DNA of 64,000 bases, from assembly GCA_963752045.1 (NCBI GenBank), contig CAVVWN010000008.1, forward strand, positions 930,001-994,000, read 5' to 3'. The position numbers and the translations under genes are program-made. Within the stretch, counting starts at the first letter, position 1. Every line of letters begins with the position of its first letter. Positions 52,067 to 60,616 of this stretch are shown here, one piece after another. This stretch comes from DATKDF01 sp963752045. GTDB lineage: Bacteria > Acidobacteriota > Vicinamibacteria > Vicinamibacterales > SCN-69-37. The notes below the pieces were generated by a model. That model did no database searches. It was given only the letters and a program-made list of their open reading frames with translations, and was not told where the DNA came from.

Positions 52067-53083
52067 CTACACCCCTGGATGTGCTGATTGTCGGTGCCGG
52101 GCCCGCCGGACTGGCCGCCGCCATCGCGGCCTCGCGCCTCGGACTGACGTATCTGGTGCTCGAGAAGGGCGCCCTCGTCAACTCCCTGTTGCACTACCCG
52201 ACCGACATGGTCTTCTTCACGACGCCGGAGCTGCTCGAAATCGGCGGCTATCCGTTTGTCAGCCCGCACGAGAAGCCCACGCGGCAGGAGTCGTTGCGTT
52301 ACTACCGCCGGGTGGCGGACACGTGCGCGTTGAACCTGTCGTTCGGCGAGTCGGTGACGGGTGTGAGCCGGCAGCCGTCAGGCCAGTTCACGGTTCGGTC
52401 CAGGCGCGACGACGGAGCCGAGCACCTGCACCAGGCCGCGGCCGTCATCATGGCGACCGGGGCGTACGACGTGCCGAATCTCGTCGGCATTCCGGGCGAG
52501 GATCTGCCGCACGTCTCGCACTATTACCGTGAGCCGCACCCGTACTACCGCCGGCGGGTCGTCATCGTCGGCGGCAAGAACTCGGCTGCCGAGGCGGCGC
52601 TCGACCTGTACCGGAGCGGAGCCCGCGTGCTGTTGGTCCATCGCGGTGCGGGCCTCGCCGAGTCGATCAAGTACTGGGTGAAGCCCGACATCGAGAACCG
52701 CATCGCCGAGGGCGCCATCGAGGCGAGATTCTCGACGCGCGTCGCGGAGATCACGCGGACCGACGTAGCGCTCGTCGGGCCGGACGGGCCGGCGCGCGAA
52801 TCGGCCGACGCGGTCCTGCTCCTGACCGGGTATCGTTCCGACACCTCAGTGCTGCGATCTGCCGGCGCCCGGATCGACGATGCGCTGGGCGCTCCGATCC
52901 ACGACCCAGAAACGTTCGAGACCACGGTGCCTGGACTGTTCGTCATTGGCGCCTGCGTTGCCGGCCGGCAGAGCGGCCGCATCTTCATCGAGAACGGCCG
53001 CTTCCACGGCGAAGTTGCGGTCCGAACCGTCGCCGCCCGGATGGGGCGTTCGGACCTCCGCCGTGACTCGGCCGTACGCGTAG
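52063..53083 (+). CDS. YpdA-like FAD/NAD(P)-dependent disulfide reductase
   Basis: This encodes a flavoprotein of about 340 residues. The FAD motif is VLIVGAGPAGLAAAIAASRL at residues 8-27, and the NAD(P) motif is VVIVGGKNSAAEAALDLYRS near residues 166-185. The distal FAD-binding site is GLFVIGACVAGRQSGRIFIE. No CxxC is seen, which fits YpdA-like bacillithiol disulfide reductases and not thioredoxin reductase. The frame has no stop until 54051, far inside the convergent AAA+/VWA gene. I place the natural end at the TAG at 53081-53083 in the neighbouring frame, implying one extra base upstream, as seen in other genes here. The exact end is uncertain. Confidence 0.75.
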
Positions 53084-53109
53084 CGGTGGCGTGCCGGGCC
53101 GCACGCCGT

Positions 53110-55890
53110 TCAGTGAACGGTTCGGCTCTTGTTGGCCAGGTAGTCGAGGAGCACGTACTGGCCGAGCGTGTAGGGCGTGGTGAAGTAGGCCTTGCCGCGG
53201 CACATCCTGGCCACGCGCCTGACGAACGCCACCAGTTCGTGGTCCCGCGCAAGCATGAAGGTGTTGATCATGATGCCGGCTCGGCGGCACGCGGCGACTT
53301 CCGCAAATGTCTCGCGCAGCACGAACGGATCGAGGCCGAACGCATTGCGGTAGATACGGCCGTCGGGCCGCGTGACCGCCGACGGCTTGCCGTCGGTGAT
53401 CATGATGATCTGGCGCATGTCCTTGCGCTGCCGTTCGAGGATCCGGCGCGCCAGGCGCAGGCCTTCGCGCGTGTTGGTGTAGTACGGGCCGACACGCACC
53501 CGGCCGAGGGCCTTGATGGGCACCTCCTCGGCCGAGTCGTGGAAGAGCACCGCGCCGAGCGCGTCACCGGGGTACTGGTGCCGGATGAGATTGGCCAGCG
53601 CCATCGCCACGCGTTTGGCCGGCGTGAACCGGTCCTCGCCATAGAGCACCATGCTGTGGCTGCAATCGAGCAGGAGCACGGTGGCGCAGGAACTCTGATA
53701 GTCCCCCTGGGTCACCATCAGGTCTTCGTGTTCGAGATCCAGAGTCCACCCGTCCGTGCCGTGCGCACGTGCGGTGCCGCGCCGAACGCCGTTCAAGAGG
53801 GTGGCGGCCGCGTCGAGGTTGAGGGTGTCTCCGAACTCGTACGGCCGGGGTGGGCCACCGGCTTCGATGCCTGTCGAGAGCTCGCGGGTGTCGTGCCGCC
53901 CGGCGCTGCTGCGGCCGATCGAGCCCAGCAGGTCGCGGAGCGCCCGGTAGCCCAGGAAGTCGAGCGCCTTGTCGGTGACTTCGAAGCGCGCCTGGTGGTC
54001 GGCAGCGCCAGGTCCGCCCGGCTGCTGCGGCGACGGCTGACCGGTCACTGAGACCAGCCCCTGGTCGGTCATCCGGCTGATGATCTGCTGAATCAGTTCT
54101 TCGAGCCGCTCGCGGCTGTCGCCCTCTGCGCCGTCGAGCAACCGATCGAGCGTGTCGTCCGGCAGGACGCCACCGTTCAGGAGCGCCTCGAGGATGGCGT
54201 CGTGAAGGGCATCGATCGATCGGTCGTCCTCGCTTTGCGGATCCCAGGGGTTGTCGAAGCCGCTCGAGAGCAGCAGGTCCGAGAGCTTCGACAAGAGCGA
54301 CTCGAAGTCGAGGTCGTCGATGAGGCCGGGGATGAAGCGCGAGTATCGGTACTTCATGCCTAGTTGTAGGTACTTCTTCTTCTTGCCCCCGGCCGGGGCG
54401 TCGTCTTCGTCCTCGAGGTCCATGAGCCGCTCGATGGTGCGCCGGTCGTCGGCCCGGGCGGGCGCCTCGGCATACAGGCGGCCGGCGTCGGTCCTCGAGA
54501 TCTTCTTGAGCGCGTGCAAGCCCTCCAGGATGAAGTCGACGACCGAGGCCCGTAGCGGGTCCGGAGTTCCCTCCGGGGCGCCGAGCGTAGCGGTCAGTTG
54601 CGCAAGGCCGCCGACGGAGGCGGCGGCGTCGAGCAGGGTCTCGGCCGCGGTGGTGTCGGACAGCTCCAGGGTTCCGCCTCGCTCGAACCAGTCGATGACG
54701 TCGCGAGCCTCGTGTCCCGTCATGTGCCCGTCGAACACCCGGGCGACGGCACCGCGGATGAGCTCGCGGGCCACTTCCTCCGCGCCCCGAAGCTCACCCT
54801 CGTATTCGAGCTCGATCTTGCCGGTGACGGAGGGCAGCGCCGCGTAGATGTCGCTCACCCTCGGCACGACCGTTCCCTCGGCGTGAAGCAGGGCGCGCCG
54901 CTCGGCATTGGAGACGACGTTCTCGAGCGCCGTAATCGGCAGTCGCTGACTGACTCCGGATCGGCGGTCGACCTTCTGGTCCGCGCGCGCGCAGAAGGCG
55001 ATCTCCTCGACGATTTCGCTGATGAAGCGGGGCACCTCCACCGGATCGGTTCGGCCGGCCGCCCGATGCAGCCAGGCTTCCTGCGCGGTAATCGCCATGG
55101 CTTCCTGGCGCGAGCGTGGATAGTGGGTTCGGACTTCCGACCCTATTCGGTCTTTGAGCGGCGTGATGATCTTGCCCCGCGCGGTGTAGTCCTCGGGGTT
55201 TGCGCTGAAGACGAGCAGGACGTCGAGTGGCAGGCGGACCGGGTAGCCCTTTATCTGCACGTCGCCTTCCTGGAGGATGTTGAACAGGCCCACCTGGACC
55301 TTGCTTGCCAGATCCGGCAGTTCGTTCACGGCGAAGACGCCCCGGTTGGCACGCGGCAGCAGGCCGTAGTGCATGGTGAGCTCGTCGGACAGCTCGCGGC
55401 CGCTCCGCGCGGCCTTGATCGGGTCGACGTCGCCGATGAGGTCCGCGATGGTCACGTCGGGGGTCGCGAGCTTCTCGACGTAGCGGCGTTCGCGCGGCAA
55501 CCAGCCCACCGGCAGGTCGTTGCCCTCGGCGGCCACGCGGCCGCGACACTCGGCGCAGATCGGCCGGAGCGGATGATCGTGGATCTGGCACCCCGGAATG
55601 ACGGGCACGACCTCGTCGAGCAGCTCGGCGAGCGCCCGCAGCAGTCGGGTCTTCGCCTGGCCGCGCAGGCCGAGCAGGATGAAGTTGTGCCGCGAGAGAA
55701 TGGCGTTGGCCACCTGCGGCACCACCGTGTCGTCGTAGCCCACCAGGCCCGGAAAGAGCGCTTCTCGCCGTCTGAGCTTCAGGATGACGTTGTCACGGAT
55801 CTCGTCCTTGACGGGACGATCGGGCAGTCGGCCGGCGGCGATCGCGTCGCGTAGCGCACCGAGGGATGACGGAAGGACCATAGGCTTCAT
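53110..55890 (-). CDS. Single-chain MoxR-type AAA+ ATPase fused to a VWA domain
   Basis: This encodes 926 residues. The AAA+ part resembles magnesium chelatase subunit I: Walker A is NFILLGLRGQAKTRLLRAL near residues 57-75, sensor and loop motifs include GVFAVNELPDLASKVQVGLF, and the arginine-finger region is LKDRIGSEVRTHYP. A Cys-rich insert (CAECRG) precedes the Walker B. A long helical linker spans about 350-700, including Gln/Glu-rich stretches. The C-terminal VWA domain has the MIDAS motif DCSHS and ITDGKPS. This should remodel or insert metal/cofactor into a partner protein; MoxR and VWA are normally separate proteins. ATG at 55890. Confidence 0.88.
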   Translation of the reverse strand: MKPMVLPSSLGALRDAIAAGRLPDRPVKDEIRDNVILKLRRREALFPGLVGYDDTVVPQVANAILSRHNFILLGLRGQAKTRLLRALAELLDEVVPVIPGCQIHDHPLRPICAECRGRVAAEGNDLPVGWLPRERRYVEKLATPDVTIADLIGDVDPIKAARSGRELSDELTMHYGLLPRANRGVFAVNELPDLASKVQVGLFNILQEGDVQIKGYPVRLPLDVLLVFSANPEDYTARGKIITPLKDRIGSEVRTHYPRSRQEAMAITAQEAWLHRAAGRTDPVEVPRFISEIVEEIAFCARADQKVDRRSGVSQRLPITALENVVSNAERRALLHAEGTVVPRVSDIYAALPSVTGKIELEYEGELRGAEEVARELIRGAVARVFDGHMTGHEARDVIDWFERGGTLELSDTTAAETLLDAAASVGGLAQLTATLGAPEGTPDPLRASVVDFILEGLHALKKISRTDAGRLYAEAPARADDRRTIERLMDLEDEDDAPAGGKKKKYLQLGMKYRYSRFIPGLIDDLDFESLLSKLSDLLLSSGFDNPWDPQSEDDRSIDALHDAILEALLNGGVLPDDTLDRLLDGAEGDSRERLEELIQQIISRMTDQGLVSVTGQPSPQQPGGPGAADHQARFEVTDKALDFLGYRALRDLLGSIGRSSAGRHDTRELSTGIEAGGPPRPYEFGDTLNLDAAATLLNGVRRGTARAHGTDGWTLDLEHEDLMVTQGDYQSSCATVLLLDCSHSMVLYGEDRFTPAKRVAMALANLIRHQYPGDALGAVLFHDSAEEVPIKALGRVRVGPYYTNTREGLRLARRILERQRKDMRQIIMITDGKPSAVTRPDGRIYRNAFGLDPFVLRETFAEVAACRRAGIMINTFMLARDHELVAFVRRVARMCRGKAYFTTPYTLGQYVLLDYLANKSRTVH

Positions 55891-55899
55891 ACTAGCAAC

Positions 55900-56706
55900 A
55901 TGCTGTCGCGCCTGCTGTCGGTCACCGCCGTCTCGGCCATCGCGCACCGCGGCGGCTCGAAGCTGCGGCCTGAGAACACCACGGCGGCGTTCGATCACGC
56001 GGCTGCCCTCGGCGTCGACGGGATGGAATGCGACGTCCAACTCTCGCGCGATGGTGTCCCGGTCGTCATCCACGACGCCACGCTCGACCGGACGACCGAG
56101 GCCCGGGGGCCCGTCAGCGCGCGCTCGGCCGCCGAGCTCGCACGCCTTGACGCTGGCCATCACTTCGGCCCGGAGGCCGGCTTTCCCTTCAGAGAGCGTG
56201 GCTTCGGCATCCCGGCGCTTGACGACGTGCTCGCGCGCCACCCGACGGTGCCGTTCGTGGTGGAAATCAAGGGTGACGATCCGTCAGCCGTCCGGCCGGT
56301 GCTCGACGTGATCGACCGGGCGGGTGCCCGCGAGCGCACGATCATCGGCGGGTTCAGCCAGGACGTGCTCGACCAGGTCCGGCGCCTGGCGCCGGACCTG
56401 CCGACGAGCGCCTCGCGCGCCGAGGTGCGTTCGGCCCTGCGGAGGACCCGGATGTTCCTGACGCCGCGTGTCAACGGGTTCAGGCTGTTTCAGGCTCCGT
56501 ACTACTTTCGCGGCCGGCGAGTCTTCGGCCGCCGCTTCGTCGCCGGTGCGCGCCGCACCGGCCTGCCCATCCAGGCGTGGATCGTCGACGAGGAGGCCGA
56601 CATGCAGCGACTCGTCGAGTGGGGGGTCACCGGACTCATCAGCGACAGGCCAGACGTCGCCGTGCGCGTGCGCGACATTCGCCAGCCGCCGGCCCGCACG
56701 TCGTAA
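55900..56706 (+). CDS. Glycerophosphodiester phosphodiesterase
   Basis: This encodes a 268-residue GDPD-family enzyme that cleaves glycerophosphodiesters into glycerol-3-phosphate and an alcohol. Motifs are AIAHRGGSKLRPENT near residues 14-28 (catalytic His), GMECDVQLSRDGVPVVIHD (metal-binding Glu/Asp and second His) and, at the end, QAWIVDEEADMQRLVEWGVT with GLISDRPD. No signal peptide is present. Its start lies only nine bases from the divergent AAA+/VWA start, leaving no room for promoters outside the genes. Confidence 0.92.
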   Translation: MLSRLLSVTAVSAIAHRGGSKLRPENTTAAFDHAAALGVDGMECDVQLSRDGVPVVIHDATLDRTTEARGPVSARSAAELARLDAGHHFGPEAGFPFRERGFGIPALDDVLARHPTVPFVVEIKGDDPSAVRPVLDVIDRAGARERTIIGGFSQDVLDQVRRLAPDLPTSASRAEVRSALRRTRMFLTPRVNGFRLFQAPYYFRGRRVFGRRFVAGARRTGLPIQAWIVDEEADMQRLVEWGVTGLISDRPDVAVRVRDIRQPPARTS

Positions 56707-56736
56707 GCCTGACGGCCTTTGTGGTCGTATGGCCTG

Positions 56737-56742
56737 TATACT
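56737..56742 (+). promoter_or_regulatory. Possible extended -10 box for the M28 peptidase operon
   Basis: TATACT preceded by TG lies 27 bases upstream of the ATG at 56764. The extended TG supports it; the -35 box is not clear. Confidence 0.3.
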
Positions 56743-56763
56743 TTCGCCGATCGACAGGGAGGG

Positions 56764-58068
56764 ATGCGGATGTTCGCGAAATCGACCAGCGTGTTCGTCG
56801 GCCTCATGGTGTTGGGTGCGTCCGTGGCGGGCAGCGGGCAGGGCCGCGGCGGCGGGCAGACGCCAGACCCGACCGAACAGATGGTCCGGGCGCTCGTGAG
56901 CCGGCTCGATCTCGAGGAGTACAAGGCCACCATAAAGGGACTCACGGCCTTCGGGGACCGGCGTGAGGGCACCGACCGCAACCGCAGGGCCGTGGACTGG
57001 ATTGAGGCCGAGCTCCGGAGCTACGGCTGCACGCCGGAGCGCATGACCTACGATCCGCAGAATCCACGCGGACTGTCGGCCGATGAGCTGGCTGGCCGGC
57101 GCGGCGGGGGCGGCGGCGGAAGGGGGGCGGCGCGCGGAGCCGGACGGGGGCGTGGCGGGGAGCCCCCCCGCGTACCAGCAGGGACGCCCGATGACCCGGT
57201 GCGCCGGGGCGCAGGCGACAAGGGCTTCGGCGGGCCGACCGGCGTGAACAACGATCCCCAGCGCCAGCCGGACGTCAAGCTGCGCGAGCTCAACATGCAG
57301 CCGGTGATCCCGGGGCCGGTCGATCAGGTCTACTGCACCAAGGTCGGCTCGACGCGGCCGAACGAGATGTACATCGTCGGCGCTCACATGGACGGCATCG
57401 GCTACGGTGAGGCCGCCAACGATGACGGGTCGGGCACGGCGCTCGTGATGCTGCTCGCGAAAGTCTTCAGCTCGCCAGAGGTCACGACCGAGACGTCGAT
57501 TCGCTTCGCGTTGTGGAACGGCGAGGAGGGCGGCCTCAAAGGCGCGAACGCCTACGTCGCGCAGCGGCAGGCGCTCCAGGGGAGGGAGGACCCGCCGGGA
57601 TCGGGACGCTATCCGGAACCGAAGTGGCTCGGCATGGTCCAGCACGACATGATGATGTGGGATCACGGAGCGCCGAAGCCCGACGGCAGGGTCAGCCCGT
57701 GGCAGCGACCCGAAGCCGACGTGAACATCGAGTTCCAGGAGAACTCGCAGATGGCGGCCGAGTCGCAGAAGCTCGCCTGGTTCTTCAAGAACGCCAACAT
57801 GCAGTACGCGACGCACTATCCGGCCATGGTCGGCAATCTCATGCAGAGCACCGACTCGGTGCCGTTTCAGGACATCATCCCGTCGATCAGCCTGCGCGAG
57901 AACGAGCGGCGCAATCACGTGGGCTACGGGTGGGATCCGAACTGGCACCAGGTGACCGACGTCTACAGCACGTACTCGGACGCTGATTTCCGGCTCGGCC
58001 TCAACGCCGGACAGACGACGCTTGCCGCCATCGCGCAACTGGCGGGCACGAAGCTCACACAGCGGTGA
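56764..58068 (+). CDS. Secreted M28-family zinc metallopeptidase
   Basis: This encodes 434 residues. A signal peptide (about 1-26, ending GSGQ) is followed by a helical segment, then a Gly/Arg-rich low-complexity insert at about residues 110-133, and the M28 catalytic domain. Zinc ligands are in VGAHMDGIGYGEAANDDGSG (His and bridging Asp) and the Glu pair in WNGEEGGLKGA; further ligands are in QHDMMMWDHG and late HYPAMV. The fold is that of aminopeptidases. An AGGGAGGG site sits just before the ATG, so an alternative ATG at 56770 (MFAKSTSV) is better spaced. Its stop overlaps the ABC ATPase start. Confidence 0.85.
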   Translation: MRMFAKSTSVFVGLMVLGASVAGSGQGRGGGQTPDPTEQMVRALVSRLDLEEYKATIKGLTAFGDRREGTDRNRRAVDWIEAELRSYGCTPERMTYDPQNPRGLSADELAGRRGGGGGGRGAARGAGRGRGGEPPRVPAGTPDDPVRRGAGDKGFGGPTGVNNDPQRQPDVKLRELNMQPVIPGPVDQVYCTKVGSTRPNEMYIVGAHMDGIGYGEAANDDGSGTALVMLLAKVFSSPEVTTETSIRFALWNGEEGGLKGANAYVAQRQALQGREDPPGSGRYPEPKWLGMVQHDMMMWDHGAPKPDGRVSPWQRPEADVNIEFQENSQMAAESQKLAWFFKNANMQYATHYPAMVGNLMQSTDSVPFQDIIPSISLRENERRNHVGYGWDPNWHQVTDVYSTYSDADFRLGLNAGQTTLAAIAQLAGTKLTQR

Positions 58069-58805
58069 TCGAGGTCTCCGGGCTTCGGAAGCACTACGGG
58101 GATGTCGCCGCCGTCGCGGACCTGTCCTTCAGGGTCGGCGGCGGCGAGATCGTCGGGCTCATCGGGCCCAATGGCGCCGGGAAGACGTCCACGCTCCGGT
58201 GCATCGTCGGGATTCAGCGGCCGAGCGCCGGCAGGATTACCGTCGCCGGCCACGACATCGTCTCGTCGCCGGTCGACGCGAAACGGCAGCTCGCGTTCAT
58301 GGCCGACGAGCCCCAGCTCTTCGAGTACCTCACCGTTCAGGAACACCTGCGGCTGACCGGCCGGATTTACGGTGTGGCCGACGTCGATGCCCGCGCGGAT
58401 CGACTCCTCGACGAGCTCGAGCTTCGGGGCAAGGAGCATGCGCTGCCGCGCGAGCTGTCGCGCGGCATGAAGCAGAAGGTGGCCATCGCCTGCGGACTGC
58501 TGCACGATCCCAGGGCATTGCTGTTCGATGAGCCTCTGACTGGTCTGGATCCGCTCGGCATCCGCCGTATGAAGGAGACGATCGTCGCGCGTGGCGCCGC
58601 CGGTGCCGCCGTGATCGTCTCGTCTCACTTGCTGCACCTCGTGGAGGAGATCTGCACGCGCATCGTGATCATCGACAAGGGCCGGAAGGTGGCTGATGGC
58701 ACGGTGGCGGAGCTCGCGGCCAGCGCCGAGCGGGCTCGGGCGGGCTCCAATCTCGAGCAGATCTTCCTCAGGATCACCCGACCCGACGCGCCCGACCCGT
58801 CATGA
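58065..58805 (+). CDS. ABC exporter ATP-binding protein
   Basis: This encodes a 246-residue ATPase with Walker A GPNGAGKTSTL near residues 36-46, Q-loop AFMADEPQLFEYLTVQEHLR, signature LSRGMKQKVAIACGL, Walker B ALLFDEPLTGLDPLG and H-loop VSSHLLHLVEE. It pairs with the membrane protein that follows with a four-base overlap. The GTG start overlaps the M28 stop, so peptidase and exporter are co-translated, which may mean the exporter moves a peptide or a small cargo related to it. Confidence 0.93.
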   Translation: MIEVSGLRKHYGDVAAVADLSFRVGGGEIVGLIGPNGAGKTSTLRCIVGIQRPSAGRITVAGHDIVSSPVDAKRQLAFMADEPQLFEYLTVQEHLRLTGRIYGVADVDARADRLLDELELRGKEHALPRELSRGMKQKVAIACGLLHDPRALLFDEPLTGLDPLGIRRMKETIVARGAAGAAVIVSSHLLHLVEEICTRIVIIDKGRKVADGTVAELAASAERARAGSNLEQIFLRITRPDAPDPS

Positions 58806-60541
58806 CCGGGCCGTTGTGGTACCTCGCCGCGAGGTCGGCCCGGAACCGCGCGCGCGTCCGTCTCCAGCGTCTGCGTCAACCTCGCTATCTGGCCGGACTC
58901 GTTGTCGGAGGCCTGTACTTCTACTGGTTCCTGTTCGGCCAGCGGTCGCGGTCGGGCCGCCAGGCCGGCAGTGTGCTCGAGGCCATGGGGCGCTACCACG
59001 ACGGGCTGGTCCTGGTGGGGGCGGTGGCGCTCCTGGTGATCATCACGCTCGTCTGGTTGTGGCCGGGACGTCGCAAGCTCCGCCTCGGATTCACGCGAGC
59101 CGATGTGCAGTTCCTGTTCACCGCGCCGCTCGAGCGTGCCGCTCTGATTCGCTACAAGGTGCTGCGATCGCAGATGGGTGTGCTGTTCGGTGCGGCCGTG
59201 ATGACACTGTTCTTCAGGCCGGGCAGCTTCGGCAGCGGCTGGACGTTCTGGCTCGGGATGACGCTGCTCATGGCCGCGATCAACGTGCATGGCATGGGCG
59301 TGTCACTTGTCCTTCAGCCGGGCGCAGACAGCCCGCGCGCCCGTCTGTCGCGCCGAGGTTGCCGCCTGCTGCTCGTCGCCTCGTGCGGCGTCGTTCTCGC
59401 GGCCGTTCTTGGCGCCCTGCCGGCCGGCGGCATGAGCACGGCGGGGGCGGCGACGGCCTGGTTCGAGCACTTGTCGGCCAGGCTCTCGAGCGGTGCGGCG
59501 GGTGCCGCGCTCTGGCCCTGGAAGGCGCTGGTGGAACTGCCGCTCGCAGTGGGCGCGCGGGAGTTTGCGTTCCATCTGCCGGTCGCGATCGGCATTCTCG
59601 CGCTCAACTATCTCTGGGTTACGCGGAGCGGGACGCCGTTCGAGGAAGCTGCCGCCGAGGCAGCTGACACGCGGACGAACGCGCTCAGCGGGCCGGAACC
59701 GTCCGCACGCCGGTCGGGCGACGGCGGTCGGGTGCCGTTCCGGCTGGCGCCGGCCGGCCGCCCGGAAGTCGCGGTCCTCTGGAAGAACCTGCTGATGCTC
59801 GGTCGATACGCCTCGGTGGCGGTGGTCGTGCGCATCGCCGCCGTACTCGTCGTCGTGGGGGTCGTTGCCTCGAGGGGCGGGCGCGGCGGCGGAGCCGGGG
59901 TGGCCGTCGCCGCCGTGGCTTTCCTCATCGCCATCTTCGCGACATTCCTCGGACCGCAAGTGATGCGAAACGACCTGCGGCAGGATCTCGCCTATCTCGA
60001 AACGCTCAAGCTCTGGCCGTTGCGTGGCGCAGAGATCGTCAGAGGCGAAGTGTTGACGCCCACGCTGCTGCTGTCGGGGATCGTGTGGGTTGCGGTGCCG
60101 CTTGCGACGGCCCTCGGGCGCGACTGGAGGGCGGACGACCTCGAGTGGCTCGTCGGGACCGGCTGGAGCTGGGCGGTCGTCGTGATGTTCCTGGCCACCA
60201 GTCTGATCTTCGTTCAAGTCATCACACACAACGCGCTGGCCGTGGCGTTTCCGGCCTGGGCCCGCATCGGCGCCGCGCGGGCTCAGGGGATCGACGTCAT
60301 GGGCCAGCGCATGCTCGTCCTTGCCGGCATGCTCGCCGTTGTCAGTCTGGCGGCGCTGCCCGCCTTGCTCGTGGGCGCCGCAGCCGGCGCCGCAGCCTAC
60401 GCGGTCACAGGCACGGTGCCGGTCCTGGTCGCGGGAACGGCGGCTGCGGCCGCGCTCGTCCTCGAGGGTGTCGTTGCGACCGAAGCGCTCGGGGCGCTCC
60501 TCGACAGGACCGACGTCACGGCGCTCGACAGCCGCGACTAG
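58802..60541 (+). CDS. ABC exporter membrane subunit, large single-chain type
   Basis: This encodes a 579-residue membrane protein with about twelve hydrophobic segments, for example LAGLVVGGLYFYWFLFG, VAVVVRIAAVLVVVGVV and AVVVMFLATSLIFVQVI. It is about twice the size of ABC-2 permeases and looks like two fused halves. An Arg-rich start (RSARNRARVRLQRLRQPRY) precedes the first helix. This large form is typical of a 'putative ABC exporter' group in Acidobacteriota; the cargo is unknown. It is translated with the ATPase just upstream. Confidence 0.8.
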   Translation: MTGPLWYLAARSARNRARVRLQRLRQPRYLAGLVVGGLYFYWFLFGQRSRSGRQAGSVLEAMGRYHDGLVLVGAVALLVIITLVWLWPGRRKLRLGFTRADVQFLFTAPLERAALIRYKVLRSQMGVLFGAAVMTLFFRPGSFGSGWTFWLGMTLLMAAINVHGMGVSLVLQPGADSPRARLSRRGCRLLLVASCGVVLAAVLGALPAGGMSTAGAATAWFEHLSARLSSGAAGAALWPWKALVELPLAVGAREFAFHLPVAIGILALNYLWVTRSGTPFEEAAAEAADTRTNALSGPEPSARRSGDGGRVPFRLAPAGRPEVAVLWKNLLMLGRYASVAVVVRIAAVLVVVGVVASRGGRGGGAGVAVAAVAFLIAIFATFLGPQVMRNDLRQDLAYLETLKLWPLRGAEIVRGEVLTPTLLLSGIVWVAVPLATALGRDWRADDLEWLVGTGWSWAVVVMFLATSLIFVQVITHNALAVAFPAWARIGAARAQGIDVMGQRMLVLAGMLAVVSLAALPALLVGAAAGAAAYAVTGTVPVLVAGTAAAAALVLEGVVATEALGALLDRTDVTALDSRD

Positions 60542-60616
60542 CGCCGTTTCCGTTTCGGTGGACACGGCCGAGGACGGCTCAACCGGCTCGCAGAAAGCGC
60601 TGGACCTGCCCAGTCG

